Below the pieces are notes generated by a model. That model had not been told where the DNA came from. It saw only the letters and a list, made by a program, of their open reading frames with translations, and ran no database searches. Positions 26,517 through 35,575 of a stretch of DNA of 64,000 nt are shown in pieces. The stretch is taken from assembly GCF_003944765.1 (NCBI RefSeq), contig NZ_RWIU01000004.1:1-64000 (forward strand). The letters run 5' to 3'. How positions within the stretch are numbered: position 1 is the first letter of the stretch; every line of letters begins with the position of its first letter. Source of the DNA: Hymenobacter perfusus. GTDB taxonomy: Bacteria; Bacteroidota; Bacteroidia; Cytophagales; Hymenobacteraceae. A program made the translations under genes and the position numbers.

Positions 26517-27257
26517 ATGCTTCCTGCCGCCGCCGAATGGTTTAGTACCTGGTTTGATTCGCCCTATTACCACCGGTTGTACCAAGACCGCGACTACGCG
26601 GAAGCCCGTGACTTTCTGAGCCGGCTGCTGGCTCACCTGCATCCCAAGCCTACGGCCCGTCTGCTGGATCTGGCGTGTGGTAAGGGGCGGCACGCCATGT
26701 ACCTGAGCGAGCAGGGCTATGACGTGACGGGCGTAGACCTGTCGGCCCAGAGCATTGCACATGCCCGGCAGTTCGCGCATCGGCACCTGCACTTTCAGGT
26801 GCACGATATGCGGGAGCCTTTGCCCTACGGCCCGTTCGACTTTGTACTGAACCTGTTTACCAGCTTTGGCTATTTCGAACACGAAGCCGAAAACGTAGTG
26901 GCTCTGCGGAATGCTGCTGCTGAGCTCAGGCCGGGCGGAAAAATGGTCATCGACTTCCTCAACACGGAGCAGACGATTCAGGCCTTGGTGGCGCACGAAA
27001 CCAAAACGGTCGGCGAAACAACCTTCCACCTGCACCGGCATTTTCATAACGACTTCATCGTGAAGGAAATCAGCTTTCGGGACGACCAGGGGGAGGAGCA
27101 ACACTTCGAGGAACGGGTGCGGGCGTTGAGCCGGGAGCGGTTTGAGGAATACTTCCAGTTGGCCGGACTGCGCCTGGCCGAAATACTAGGCGACTATCAC
27201 CTGCGCCCCTTCGAGCAGGCCACCAGCCCCCGCATGATTTTCGTGCTGAAAAAATGA
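26517..27257 (+). CDS. Class I SAM-dependent methyltransferase
   Basis: 246 residues. The SAM-binding motif I is LLDLACGKGRHAMYLSEQGYDVTGVDLS, with later motifs FDFVLNLFTSFGYF and LRPGGKMVIDFL. The N-terminal WFSTWFDSPYYHRLYQDRDYAEARDFLSRL is typical of a small methyltransferase group common in Bacteroidota. The substrate is not evident. Cytosolic. No operon partner: the ZIP gene starts 122 nt later on the same strand. Confidence 0.9.
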   Translation: MLPAAAEWFSTWFDSPYYHRLYQDRDYAEARDFLSRLLAHLHPKPTARLLDLACGKGRHAMYLSEQGYDVTGVDLSAQSIAHARQFAHRHLHFQVHDMREPLPYGPFDFVLNLFTSFGYFEHEAENVVALRNAAAELRPGGKMVIDFLNTEQTIQALVAHETKTVGETTFHLHRHFHNDFIVKEISFRDDQGEEQHFEERVRALSRERFEEYFQLAGLRLAEILGDYHLRPFEQATSPRMIFVLKK

Positions 27258-27379
27258 GAAGGGTAAAACACCGCTAGCTGTCAGAGGCGTAAACGGCTAC
27301 CGGCTTGCGCATCTTCCTGCTCTCTACTTAGTTCTTCCTCAGTTTTTTACTGCTACTACTTCAACACCCCGTCTTCGCT

Positions 27380-28111
27380 ATGTGGTTTGCCGTTTTTGCG
27401 TTGTTTCTGACGGTGCTGGGAGCCGGCTGGCTGACCCGGCTGCTGCCAACGGCCCGCACCACCTGGATGAAGCCGCTGCTGGCTTTCAGCGGGGCCTATC
27501 TCTTCACGCTCACCGTTACCCACCTGCTACCCGAGGCGCTGCAGATGCTGCCGGGCCATGAGGTAGGTTATTTCGTGCTGGCGGGCTTTTTCGGGCAGAT
27601 GGTGCTGGAGGTATTCTCGCAGGGGGTGGAGCATGGGCACGTGCATCACCACACGGAGCACGCGGGCCGGGTACCGTTTTTGCTGCTGTTCTCCTTGGTG
27701 CTGCATTCGTTTCTGGAGGGGAGCATCCTCATCAAAACGCCCGCCGCCGGCGACGTGAGCCAGAATTTCTACGCCATTGTGGCGGGGGTTGCCTTGCACC
27801 ATATTCCGGCGGCGTTTGCCCTGATGGCAGCGTTGCTGCTGCGACTGGGCTCGTTTCGGCGGGCGGTGCCGTACCTGCTGCTGTTTGCGGTGGCCGGGCC
27901 TGCAGGTATCATCGTGAGCAATTTTGTGGTGCTGGAGCAGCTGCTGACGGGCGGCCTGTACGCGGGGCTGCTGGGGCTGGTAGCCGGTAATTTTCTGCAC
28001 GTATCCACCACCATCCTCTTCGAAACCAGTCCCGACCACAGCCTGAACGTGCGCAAGATGCTGGCCACGCTGGCGGGCTTGCTGCTAGCCCTGGCAGTCG
28101 ATTTAGTCTAG
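27380..28111 (+). CDS. ZIP family metal transporter
   Basis: 243 residues with about seven to eight membrane helices, a compact ZIP protein. A His-rich loop (HGHVHHHTEH, near residue 80) and the metal-binding helices with HSFLEGSIL and ALHHIPAAFALMAALLL carry the expected transport-site residues. It should import Zn or a similar divalent metal across the inner membrane. No regulator is adjacent. Confidence 0.88.
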   Translation: MWFAVFALFLTVLGAGWLTRLLPTARTTWMKPLLAFSGAYLFTLTVTHLLPEALQMLPGHEVGYFVLAGFFGQMVLEVFSQGVEHGHVHHHTEHAGRVPFLLLFSLVLHSFLEGSILIKTPAAGDVSQNFYAIVAGVALHHIPAAFALMAALLLRLGSFRRAVPYLLLFAVAGPAGIIVSNFVVLEQLLTGGLYAGLLGLVAGNFLHVSTTILFETSPDHSLNVRKMLATLAGLLLALAVDLV

Positions 28112-28164
28112 AGTGTCCCCGCCGCAAAACGTCCCGTTCCAGCTGGCCATCGTGTGAGAGCCAT

Positions 28165-29238
28165 CTATTTCAGGGATAGGCCGGCCATGGTCTTCTGCAC
28201 TTCCGTGAGGTCGGAAGTACGCATGATAACCACACCTTTGGGGTCGAGGAGCAGATAAGTGGGGAAGGCCGTGATGTTGTAAGCGGTGAGCACCGGGCTT
28301 TCGTCACCGGCTAGTTCGGAGAGCTGGGGCCAGGCCGGCTGGTGCTGGCGGATGGCGCGGAGCCAGGGCTGCCGGTCCCGCGGGCTTTCGGCCGCTACGC
28401 CCAGAAAAGCCACCTGCTGCCCGTACTGCCGGTGCAAAGCGGATACCGTCGGCATGGCCCGCAGGCACGGTCCGCACCAGTGCCCCCAGAAATCGAGGAG
28501 TACGTAACGCCCCTGGTAGCTGCTGAGGGTAGTAGCTACGCCGGCCGTATCAGGCATAGTGAAGTTGGAGGCGGTTCTGCCAACTACCGGCATATCGCGC
28601 AGAATAATGAGCCGCTGGGCAATTTCGCGCCCTTGTACGGTGGTTTGTACGGATTTCGGTAGCTGATTGTACAGGGCTTGGTACGTAGATAGTTGAGTGT
28701 CGTCGTAGCGGGTCTGCCACAACAGAATTTCGGCAGCGGCCTGTGATGCCAAGTGCTTCCCCACAAAATCCAGGGACTTCTGTACGCGCTGTTGACGCAG
28801 AGGAACGGTGGATTGGCCGGCCCGCAGTCCCTGCTGCACTTTTTCCTCAAAGGGCCACTCAATCTGCTGGTTGTACTGCGTGAGCACGTCGTTGTTGGGC
28901 GTACCGGTAATCAGGAGCTGGTGCGGCGTGGCAGCGTTGCCGCTGACCTGCAGACGGCCGGGCTCATACCAGAACGTCGTCCACTGGGTCCGGTCAATTA
29001 CCAGCTCAATCAGCCCGTCATCCGAGGGCCGGGCAGTGTAGCGGAACCGGTCATTGGTGGCCCGTACAGTATCGGCGTGTGCTACGCCCTGCTGTTGGTA
29101 GCGAAAGATGACGGGCCGATGGCCAAGGCCCGTGATAGTTCCCGACAACTGGCAGTGAACCGGCGGAACAGAACGGGATGAACCCGTGGAATAGGAAATC
29201 AACAGGCCGGACAAGGCCAGTAAAGCGACGGAATACAT
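28165..29238 (-). CDS. TlpA-like thioredoxin with N-terminal DUF4369-like domain
   Basis: 357 residues, exported (N-terminal hydrophobic SVALLALSGLLISY). Residues about 35-130 resemble DUF4369 (CQLSGTITGLGHRPVIFRYQQ, ..DGLIELVIDRTQWTTFWYEPG). The C-terminal half is an AhpC/TSA-type thioredoxin fold with the redox motif FWGHWCGPCLRAMP. Such proteins reduce disulphides in the periplasm, for example in cytochrome maturation. ATG at 29238 chosen over TTG at 29244. Confidence 0.88.
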   Translation of the reverse strand: MYSVALLALSGLLISYSTGSSRSVPPVHCQLSGTITGLGHRPVIFRYQQQGVAHADTVRATNDRFRYTARPSDDGLIELVIDRTQWTTFWYEPGRLQVSGNAATPHQLLITGTPNNDVLTQYNQQIEWPFEEKVQQGLRAGQSTVPLRQQRVQKSLDFVGKHLASQAAAEILLWQTRYDDTQLSTYQALYNQLPKSVQTTVQGREIAQRLIILRDMPVVGRTASNFTMPDTAGVATTLSSYQGRYVLLDFWGHWCGPCLRAMPTVSALHRQYGQQVAFLGVAAESPRDRQPWLRAIRQHQPAWPQLSELAGDESPVLTAYNITAFPTYLLLDPKGVVIMRTSDLTEVQKTMAGLSLK

Positions 29239-29322
29239 AGCCAATGGGCTGGAGGAAATGAGCGGATGGACACGGGCAACAGGTAAAGGATAGGGCGGAA
29301 GTTTAATGAGGGCAATTATAAC

Positions 29323-29360
29323 AAAAAAGCGGCCCGCTCAATTGAGCGGGCCGCTTTTTT
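29323..29360. terminator. Terminator of the ompA-like gene, 38-bp perfect palindrome
   Basis: AAAAAAGCGGCCCGCTCAA and its exact complement (29323-29341/29342-29360) with no spacer. It lies 20 nt past the stop of the ompA-like gene and carries A and T runs at its ends. Confidence 0.85.
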
Positions 29361-29380
29361 AGTGGCTGAGCCAGATGGAA

Positions 29381-30949
29381 TTACTTCCGGCGCACGGGGG
29401 CTTTTTTCACCGGAGCCTTTTTCACGGGCGCGGCTTTTACCGGAGCAGCCGGAATTTCGGGAGCTGGGCCGTACTTGGTTTCGGCGGGGTTCGGGTCACC
29501 GGGCAGGTACACGTCGAACTCTACGCGGCGGTTGAGGGCACGGCCGGCATCGGTGGCGTTGGTGGCAATCGGCTTGGTTTCGCCGTAGCCATGCGACACG
29601 ATACGGTCTTCGGGAATGCCTTTGCGCAGCATGTAGGCACGGGCCGAAGCAGCACGCTCATCCGACAGACGCAGGTTGTAGGCGTCGTCGCCCTTGTTAT
29701 CGGCGTGGGCCGAGATGCCGAGGAAGTAGTCGGGGTAATCGTTCAGGATTTGCACCAGGCCATCAAGCGTTGGGAACGAAGTAGGCTTCAGCGTGGCCTT
29801 ATCGAACTCGAACTGGATGAACTTGGTAGCTTCCTGCAGACGCTTCTTCTCTTCTACCTTCATTTCCGGGCAGCCTTTGTTCGAGGCGGGGCCGGGACGG
29901 TTGGGGCAGCGGTCCTGGTAATCCGGAACGCCGTCGCCGTCGGTATCAATGGGGCAGCCGTTGGCATCTACTTTGGTTCCGCCGGGGGTGTCGGGGCACT
30001 TATCGTTCTGGTCGATTACGCCGTCGTTATCCGAGTCGGGGCAACCTTGCAGCTCCGCTTTACCGGGGGTGTCGGGGCACTTGTCGTCGCCGTCGCGCAC
30101 ACCGTCACCGTCACGGTCGGGGCAGCCTTCCAGCGCCGCCAGACCTTTTTCGGTGGGGCACTTATCCTGGTAATCCGGAACACCGTCGCCGTCGCCATCA
30201 AGTGGGCAGCCGTTCATATCCACGGCCACACCGGCGGGAGTGCCGGGGCACTTGTCCTTTTTGTCGGAAACTCCGTCGTTGTCTTCGTCCTTCATTTTAC
30301 CGAAGGCCACGTTCAGGCCCACGGTGTGCTGCAGGAACCGGTCATCAAACTTGTTATCGTCGCGCGGCTCAACCCCATCAATGTTGGCGTTCAGCGGAAT
30401 GTGCTGGCCGGTCTGGATGAACAGGGTCACGGCATCTCCCAAACGGAAGTCGATACCAGCAGCCCCGAACAGGTCGAAATGGTTCTTGTCGTTGGCAATG
30501 TTCGTGCTGGTGCCATTGCGGTTGAAGGTTCCCTCGCGGCTCATGTACGAGAGGCCGGGGGCCGCCAGCAGATACGGACGTACGGGAGAGTCTTCGCCGA
30601 ATAGCTTGAATTTCAGACCCAGGTTTACGTTCACCACGTTGGTGGTGAAGTTGCTGCCGAAATAGGGGGCACTGTTCGGGGCGTTCTTCTTAAACTCCAC
30701 GTAGTTTCCGCTCAGCTGCACGTCCAGGCCTTTCGAGATGTAGCGGCTGAAGGTGATACCGGGAGCATACTTGTTCTCGCTCCAGTCCCAGTAGTCGGAA
30801 CCGAAGTTACCCTTGTACTGCATGGCACTCACGTTAATGCCAATGGCCGTCTTGCGGTCAGCATTCTGGGCCTGAGTGAGGTGAGGGGCTAAAGCACAGG
30901 CCGACAGGCCCAGCAACAGCACCTTCGGGAGGGGAAGGCGTGGTAGCAT
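29381..30949 (-). CDS. OmpA family protein with thrombospondin type 3 repeats
   Basis: 522 residues. Signal peptide (LLLGLSACALAPHLTQA), an outer-membrane beta-barrel (about 28-215, ending ..FLQHTVGLNVAFGK), then six to seven calcium-binding TSP3 repeats (DxDxDGVxDxxDKCPxTP type, about 215-345), and the OmpA C-terminal peptidoglycan-binding domain (VEFDVYL end; NxxLSxxRAxxARxYM as YNLRLSDERAASARAYM). A Lys/Pro/Ala tail follows. It probably tethers the outer membrane to peptidoglycan and is abundant. Monocistronic, with its own terminator. Confidence 0.95.
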   Translation of the reverse strand: MLPRLPLPKVLLLGLSACALAPHLTQAQNADRKTAIGINVSAMQYKGNFGSDYWDWSENKYAPGITFSRYISKGLDVQLSGNYVEFKKNAPNSAPYFGSNFTTNVVNVNLGLKFKLFGEDSPVRPYLLAAPGLSYMSREGTFNRNGTSTNIANDKNHFDLFGAAGIDFRLGDAVTLFIQTGQHIPLNANIDGVEPRDDNKFDDRFLQHTVGLNVAFGKMKDEDNDGVSDKKDKCPGTPAGVAVDMNGCPLDGDGDGVPDYQDKCPTEKGLAALEGCPDRDGDGVRDGDDKCPDTPGKAELQGCPDSDNDGVIDQNDKCPDTPGGTKVDANGCPIDTDGDGVPDYQDRCPNRPGPASNKGCPEMKVEEKKRLQEATKFIQFEFDKATLKPTSFPTLDGLVQILNDYPDYFLGISAHADNKGDDAYNLRLSDERAASARAYMLRKGIPEDRIVSHGYGETKPIATNATDAGRALNRRVEFDVYLPGDPNPAETKYGPAPEIPAAPVKAAPVKKAPVKKAPVRRK

Positions 30950-31135
30950 AAAAAAGTGAAAAAAGGTGGCTTGGGAAGACTGCCTGCCGGGCAGGCTGGG
31001 CTTTTATACCTCAACTGCAGAGAAAAGTTGTGCCGTGCGTCCAAGTTTGCCTTAGGAGGTTGCAAACGCCGCGGTTTTTTCCTGTAATCCAGCTATATAG
31101 CGCAGCTTCAGCATTAGCGCAGCTTCTGCCCGAAG

Positions 31136-31459
31136 CTAATAATCCAGCACTGGGCCCGAGCCGCGCAGAAAAACTTCCAGCTGCCGCACCCGGGCCTGTT
31201 GCTGCACCAGTTCCAGCTGCAGCTGCTCCAGCCGCTGGCACATGGCCAGTACTACTTCCAGGCTGTCTTTGCTCAACCCCAGTTCATGATAGAGGCGCGC
31301 TACCCGGGCGACGTGCAGCGGCTCATCGTGCAGGGCATCGGGCACATTGGGGGCGGGGTGTAGTACGCCCAACTCCACAAAGTCGCGCACGTCCGTTTCG
31401 CTGAGGCCGTAGCGGGTAGCGCAGTCCTGAAAAGTGATGGTGATGATGTGGGTTTCCAT
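31136..31459 (-). CDS. cbpM: Chaperone modulator CbpM
   Basis: 107 residues. MerR-like winged helix at the N-terminus (TITFQDCATRYGLSETDVRDFVELGVLHP), then a coiled coil (LVLAMCQRLEQLQLELVQQQARVRQLEVFL in spirit). In E. coli CbpM binds the J-domain of CbpA and blocks its co-chaperone activity. Here it lies 51 nt downstream of the cbpA homologue on the same strand, the same pairing as in E. coli. Confidence 0.88.
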   Translation of the reverse strand: METHIITITFQDCATRYGLSETDVRDFVELGVLHPAPNVPDALHDEPLHVARVARLYHELGLSKDSLEVVLAMCQRLEQLQLELVQQQARVRQLEVFLRGSGPVLDY

Positions 31460-31510
31460 AGCAGATGCCGGTTGGGGGTAAGGCAGAACTGGATGAAATT
31501 TTTGGCGCGC

Positions 31511-32419
31511 TTATTTTCGCAGGTCGGCCAGCTGGCGGAACAGGGTTTTCTCCTGGTCGGTGAGCTGCTGCGGCAGCGTGAGGCTCAGGCGCAGGTACAG
31601 GTCGCCGAACTGGCCCGCTTGGCGGTACACCGGGAAACCCTTGCCGCGCAGCCGCAGGCGGGTGCCGTTCTGGGTTTCGGGCTTGATGGTGATTTTCACT
31701 GGTCCCGAGAGGGTTTCCACGGTCTGCTCGCCGCCCAGCAGGGCCGTGTAGATGCTGATGGGCACGTCCATCGTCAGGTCGGAGCCGGTGCGGGAGTAGC
31801 GGGCATCGGGGCGGATGCGCAGGGTGATATAGAGTGAGCCGGCGGGGCCGCCGTTGCGCCCCGGGCCGCCCTGTTCGCGTAGCCGGATAACCTGGCCGTC
31901 CTCCACCCCCGGCTGAATGGTGAGGCGCAGGCTTTTTCCGTTGACGGTGAGCGTACGCGGCCCGCCCTGGTAGGCGTCTTCGAGGGATAATTCCAGCTCG
32001 GCCTGGTAGTCCTGGCCGGCGCGGGGGCGGGCGCTGCCGCCCTGGCTGCCCCCCATTCCACCGAACATAGAGCCAAAGAAATCCGAAAAATCGGCTCCGC
32101 CAAACGGGTCGCCGCCCCCGTCACCCTGCGCGTACTGCGACCAATCGAAACCGCCGCCGCCGGTGCTGCCGCGGCCTGCGCCGGCCTGCTGGTAGCGCTG
32201 CCAGTCGGCCCCCAGCTGGTCGTACTTCCGGCGCTTCTCGTCGTCGCTGAGCACCTCGTTGGCCTCGTTGATTTCCTTGAATTTGCGCTCCGCCTCGGGG
32301 TTGTTGGGGTTTACATCGGGATGGTACTGGCGGGCCAGCTTGCGGTACGCCTTCTTGATCTGATCCTTGGTGGCCGTCTTCCCGACGCCCAGCGTTTGGT
32401 AATAGTCCTGGTAGTCCAC
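31511..32419 (-). CDS. cbpA: DnaJ-class co-chaperone CbpA
   Basis: 302 residues. J-domain at residues 1-70 with the HPD motif ([12 protein letters not shown]), a Gly/Phe-rich linker (about 80-135), and two C-terminal substrate-binding domains ([16 protein letters not shown]..., [26 protein letters not shown]). There is no zinc-finger region, so it belongs to type II/CbpA, not DnaJ itself. It would stimulate DnaK. The next gene is its modulator cbpM. Confidence 0.94.
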   Translation of the reverse strand: MDYQDYYQTLGVGKTATKDQIKKAYRKLARQYHPDVNPNNPEAERKFKEINEANEVLSDDEKRRKYDQLGADWQRYQQAGAGRGSTGGGGFDWSQYAQGDGGGDPFGGADFSDFFGSMFGGMGGSQGGSARPRAGQDYQAELELSLEDAYQGGPRTLTVNGKSLRLTIQPGVEDGQVIRLREQGGPGRNGGPAGSLYITLRIRPDARYSRTGSDLTMDVPISIYTALLGGEQTVETLSGPVKITIKPETQNGTRLRLRGKGFPVYRQAGQFGDLYLRLSLTLPQQLTDQEKTLFRQLADLRK

Positions 32420-32624
32420 AGTGGTTATTGGGCGAAAAGCGGGAGGAAAAGAAGCCAGAAGCGGCGACTGAAATATAGCCCTGTCAGATGTGAAACGAAT
32501 ACGCGTGACGCGGGGTTACTGGCCCAACCGCCGCTGAAAAACAGCGTAGGATTCGTAGTTTAGGCGGCAGTGTTGCAACGCCGTTATTTTTCCCACCTTC
32601 TCTAATTCCCCAACCCCTCTCGTT

Positions 32625-33038
32625 ATGAACCTGTATCGTACTCTCGGGGCGGCCCTGTTACTTGTGGGCGCTGCCTCACTCACCGCTGAGGCCCAGACCA
32701 AAGTAGCCCCGCGCAAAGCCGTGCAGCCCCGGCCCCGCGCCGCCGCCCCCAAAGGCGAAACCATGAAGGACGGCTTTCTGATGAAAGACGGCAAGGTGAT
32801 GATGACCCGTGACGCGCACACCGAAGTGCTGGCCTCGGAAACCGCTCTGGTCAACGGCACCAAAGTAAACGGCAACGGCACCGTTACCCTGGCTGATGGT
32901 ACCAGCGCCATGCTCAAGGAAGGCGACTACGTATCCCTCACCGGCCGCATGACCACCATGGCTATGAAGGCCGAGCAGGACAGCCTGATGCAGCTGGCCA
33001 AAAACGGCAAGGGCAAAGCCAAAATCAAGAAAAAGTAA
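32625..33038 (+). CDS. DUF6799 domain protein, exported
   Basis: 137 residues. Signal peptide (LLLVGAASLTAEAQ), a basic Pro/Ala linker, then a short repeated beta motif: MKDGFLMKDGKVMMTRDAHTEVL... and ..VNGNGTVTLADGTSAMLKEGDYVSLTG, the DUF6799 pattern. The tail is Lys/Gly-rich. Such proteins are common in Hymenobacter and neighbours, often in several copies. Function unknown; periplasmic or secreted. Followed by a terminator. Confidence 0.8.
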   Translation: MNLYRTLGAALLLVGAASLTAEAQTKVAPRKAVQPRPRAAAPKGETMKDGFLMKDGKVMMTRDAHTEVLASETALVNGTKVNGNGTVTLADGTSAMLKEGDYVSLTGRMTTMAMKAEQDSLMQLAKNGKGKAKIKKK

Positions 33039-33070
33039 TAACTGGTCAGGCCTGCTCAGGCAGCCCAGCC

Positions 33071-33113
33071 AAAAAAGGAGCCGACCCGCATACGTGGGCC
33101 GGCTCCTTTTTTT
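33071..33113. terminator. Bidirectional terminator
   Basis: AAAAAAGGAGCCG (33071-33083) pairs with CGGCTCCTTTTTT (33100-33112), with a further CCCGC/GTGGG-like inner stem. It lies between convergent genes. Confidence 0.85.
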
Positions 33114-33117
33114 GCCG

Positions 33118-33321
33118 TTAGCGGCGGGCGTGTTGGGTGTAGTCCTGGAAGATGAGGGCTACCTCGGCCTCGTCGCGGGCTTCTACTACCTCATCCAGCA
33201 CAAACTGCACTTCTGCTTCACTCCACCCCTGGGCTTCAGCGGCTTTTACAAACGCACCCAGCTGGGTGAAACGGTCCGCCTCGGCGGGAATGGTCCATTG
33301 TACTTTCTTGCGGATACGCAT
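33118..33321 (-). CDS. Small conserved-looking hypothetical protein
   Basis: 67 residues, MRIRKKVQWTIPAEADRFTQ at the start, predicted to be helical (EAQGWSEAEVQFVLDEVVEARDEAEVALIFQDY). No signal peptide or domain recognised. It sits 27 nt downstream of the rlpA-like gene on the same strand and is followed by the shared terminator, which supports a real gene. Confidence 0.65.
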   Translation of the reverse strand: MRIRKKVQWTIPAEADRFTQLGAFVKAAEAQGWSEAEVQFVLDEVVEARDEAEVALIFQDYTQHARR

Positions 33322-33348
33322 CGGGGGAAAGGAAAGAAAAAGGAATGA

Positions 33349-33738
33349 TTACCGGACCTTGCGCACCACTTTCAACTCTACCGGGGCTACCCCATCCTCC
33401 ACAATGCCAATTTTGCGGGCGGCTTTTTTCGATAAGTCGATGATGCGCCCCTTGGCGTGGGGGCCGCGGTCGGTGACGGTGACTTTTACGGAGCGGTGGT
33501 TGCGCGGATTGGTTACGCGTACCACCGTGCCGAAGGGCAGCGTGTTGTGGGCGGCCGTGCGCTGACCGGCCCGGTACACCGTGCCGCTGGCCGTTTTGCG
33601 GCCCTCGAATTTGTCGGCGTAAAAAGAGGCTTTGCCCGATTGGGTGAAAGCTCCCGCGCCACCCGCGCAGCTGGCGAGCAGCGAGGCAGCCGTCAGCAGG
33701 AAAAGGCCGGTGCCGGCCCGTAAAACAGAAAACCGCAT
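33349..33738 (-). CDS. RlpA-like double-psi beta-barrel lipoprotein
   Basis: 129 residues. Lipoprotein signal (LTAASLLASCAGG), then a double-psi beta-barrel: SGKASFYADKFEGRKTASGTVYRAGQRTAAHNTLPFGTVVRVTNPRNHRSVKVTVTDRGPH is the RlpA core (here shown by its parts). RlpA homologues cleave peptidoglycan strands lacking stem peptides or bind them at the septum. There is no SPOR domain, so this is the short form. ATG at 33738 preferred to a TTG two codons earlier. Next to a GH25 lysozyme gene: two wall-active genes together. Confidence 0.9.
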   Translation of the reverse strand: MRFSVLRAGTGLFLLTAASLLASCAGGAGAFTQSGKASFYADKFEGRKTASGTVYRAGQRTAAHNTLPFGTVVRVTNPRNHRSVKVTVTDRGPHAKGRIIDLSKKAARKIGIVEDGVAPVELKVVRKVR

Positions 33739-33753
33739 ACGCAAAAACCAGAA

Positions 33754-34584
33754 TTAGTTAGGCACCGCCCCCCGCCCGCGCGGAGGAATGCGCATGGCCA
33801 GGAGCCGCTGAAAATTGCCCTGAAACACGTTGAAATCAACGGTGCCCCGGATACCTGGTACGTACGCTTCGTCGGAATGCTGCCAGATCAGCCATTTTTC
33901 GCGCGGCAGCCGGGGCTGGCTTACCTCGTAGTGCGCCAGCCACAAGGGGTACTTATCAAAGTGGCCGGCCAGGTGCCGCTGGTAGAAGCTGTAGTTGGAG
34001 TAGAGGATGGGCCGCACGCCGTAGTGCCGCTCTACCAGCCGCAGCCAGGTGGCCACGCCCCGGCGCATCTGGGCCACATCATGAAACTCGGCGTGCTCCA
34101 CATCCAGTACCGGCGGCAGGTCGCCGGGAGCCAGCGGCACGGTGCGGGTGAACAGGTTAGCCTGCCGGGTAGCGTCGTAGTTAGGTTGAAAGTAGTGGTA
34201 GGCTCCCCTGTACACGCCTGCCCGTTGCGCCCCGCGCCAGTTGCGCTGGAAGCGGTTGTCGCGCAGGGTCACGCCTTCCGTGGCCTTGATGAAGGCAAAC
34301 CGCACCCGGTGGCTAGCTACCAGCGGCCAGTCGATTTTGCCTTGGTACGCCGATACATCAATGCCATGCACGGAATAGCCGGCCAGCAACGGCGTTTTCT
34401 CGCGGCCCGTGAGGCGGCGGCTGATGAATGAGGCGTAGGCCCGGCGCACATGCCGGTTGATCTGCCGCTGATACCGACCGTACCCGAGCAGGCCCAGCAA
34501 CAGCAGACCCAGGAGGGCCAGCGGCAGCACGCGCCGCCCCCAAGGGCGGGCAGCAGGCGAAGAACGGCGGGAGGATGCTGGCAT
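33754..34584 (-). CDS. Glycoside hydrolase family 25 (lysozyme) with N-terminal anchor
   Basis: 276 residues. One membrane helix near the N-terminus (VLPLALLGLLLLGLLGYG), then a GH25 domain: GIDVSAYQGKIDWPLVA, FAFIKATEGV, YHYFQP, the catalytic PVLDVEH, and ILYSNYSFYQRHL, PLWLAHY, IWQHSD. GH25 enzymes cut the MurNAc-GlcNAc bond of peptidoglycan. The helix would hold it on the periplasmic side of the inner membrane. Start at 34584 chosen because the longer frame is not conserved in character. It lies 15 nt upstream of the rlpA-like gene. Confidence 0.92.
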   Translation of the reverse strand: MPASSRRSSPAARPWGRRVLPLALLGLLLLGLLGYGRYQRQINRHVRRAYASFISRRLTGREKTPLLAGYSVHGIDVSAYQGKIDWPLVASHRVRFAFIKATEGVTLRDNRFQRNWRGAQRAGVYRGAYHYFQPNYDATRQANLFTRTVPLAPGDLPPVLDVEHAEFHDVAQMRRGVATWLRLVERHYGVRPILYSNYSFYQRHLAGHFDKYPLWLAHYEVSQPRLPREKWLIWQHSDEAYVPGIRGTVDFNVFQGNFQRLLAMRIPPRGRGAVPN

Positions 34585-34718
34585 AAGGGGAAGCCGGTAG
34601 TTGCCAAAGGTAACGTCGGGCGGGGCTTTTCTGGTGCCCGGCCCGGCTGAAAACCCACCGGCCCGCTGCAAAAAGCCCCGGGGTTTTTCGCAATTTTGCC
34701 ACGTATCTTTCTGTTGCC

Positions 34719-34994
34719 ATGCTCAACCTATCTAATCTGCCCCAGGACGCCCGCGACGAATCGGGCCGCCTCATCCGGGAACTGCACGGCGTTACGCTGG
34801 CCCAGATTCTGGAGTATCTGGTGGCGGCGTACGGCTGGCCGGAACTGGATAGCCGCATCCGCATCAATTGCTTCGCCGTGAATCCGAGCATCAAATCCAG
34901 TCTCACCTTTCTGCGCCGCACGCCTTGGGCCCGCGCCAAAGTGGAGGAACTGTATGTGCAAACCCGCACGGCCGAAGTGCTGGGGCGGAAATAA
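34719..34994 (+). CDS. VF530 family DNA-binding protein (DUF2132)
   Basis: 91 residues, the whole VF530/DUF2132 domain: ELHGVTLAQILEYLVAAYGW, RIRINCFAVNPSIKSSLTFLRRTPWARAKVEELY. The core is strongly conserved from Vibrio to Bacteroidota; the Vibrio protein's structure suggested DNA binding, but the role is unknown. A TATCTTTC sequence at 34704-34711, one base from the -7 consensus, lies just upstream. Confidence 0.92.
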   Translation: MLNLSNLPQDARDESGRLIRELHGVTLAQILEYLVAAYGWPELDSRIRINCFAVNPSIKSSLTFLRRTPWARAKVEELYVQTRTAEVLGRK

Positions 34995-35130
34995 GGGTAA
35001 GAGGGCATGGGGGTGAGAATGTAGGAGTTATGCGAGGCGGGTTCTGGAATCTCAGGAACCATCATCCGAACAGGTATCCAACACTCAACTCTCACCCTCC
35101 CACCTTCTTCCCCTCATACCCCAAAAAATA
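34994..35130. repeat. Degenerate foldback spacer (GGGTGAGAATG type)
   Basis: The left side (about 34995-35036: AAGGGTAAGAGGGCATGGGG.. GTGAGAATGTAGGAGTT) is partly complementary to the right side (about 35080-35140: CAACTCTCACCCTCCCACC.. CCCTACCCTT). Imperfect but long. It fills the gap between VF530 and the membrane protein gene. Confidence 0.5.
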
Positions 35131-35140
35131 CCCTACCCTT

Positions 35141-35467
35141 ATGGCTGACGTACAGGAAAAAAACGGGCCGATGGCGGTGGTAGCCGGGGCGGCGCTATTC
35201 GTGGTGTTCGAGGTAGGCGCGTACTATCTGCTGAAGTTTGCCACTTCCGGTCTGGGCATTCAGGACCAGATGCAGCCCGAGAATACCATTGTTAGTAACT
35301 GGGTGAAAACAGTGGTCTTTCTGCTGCTGCACCTGGCCCTGGTCATTGTGGCCTTTCTGGTGCTCAGCAACCAGCTGCCCCGCCGCTTCCGCAGCCAGCT
35401 GATGCGGTGGGTGTACCTGGCCATTATCATGAGCTTCGTGCTGCTATGGCCGTTGTTTGACTACTAA
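35141..35467 (+). CDS. Small three-helix membrane protein
   Basis: 108 residues with three predicted membrane helices (MAVVAGAALFVVFEVGAYYLL, VVFLLLHLALVIVAFLVL, VYLAIIMSFVLLWPLF). No family recognised. The ATG at 35141 follows the foldback spacer directly; longer in-frame extensions run through that spacer. Function unknown. Confidence 0.75.
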   Translation: MADVQEKNGPMAVVAGAALFVVFEVGAYYLLKFATSGLGIQDQMQPENTIVSNWVKTVVFLLLHLALVIVAFLVLSNQLPRRFRSQLMRWVYLAIIMSFVLLWPLFDY

Positions 35468-35575
35468 GAAACTGCCAAAACGATTCCTGAGGGCATGAAA
35501 AAGCCACTGCGGGGTAGCAGTGGCGGGTGAAACCATGAGCCGGTCGGTCCCGGCTATATAGGCAGCTGACGTGGT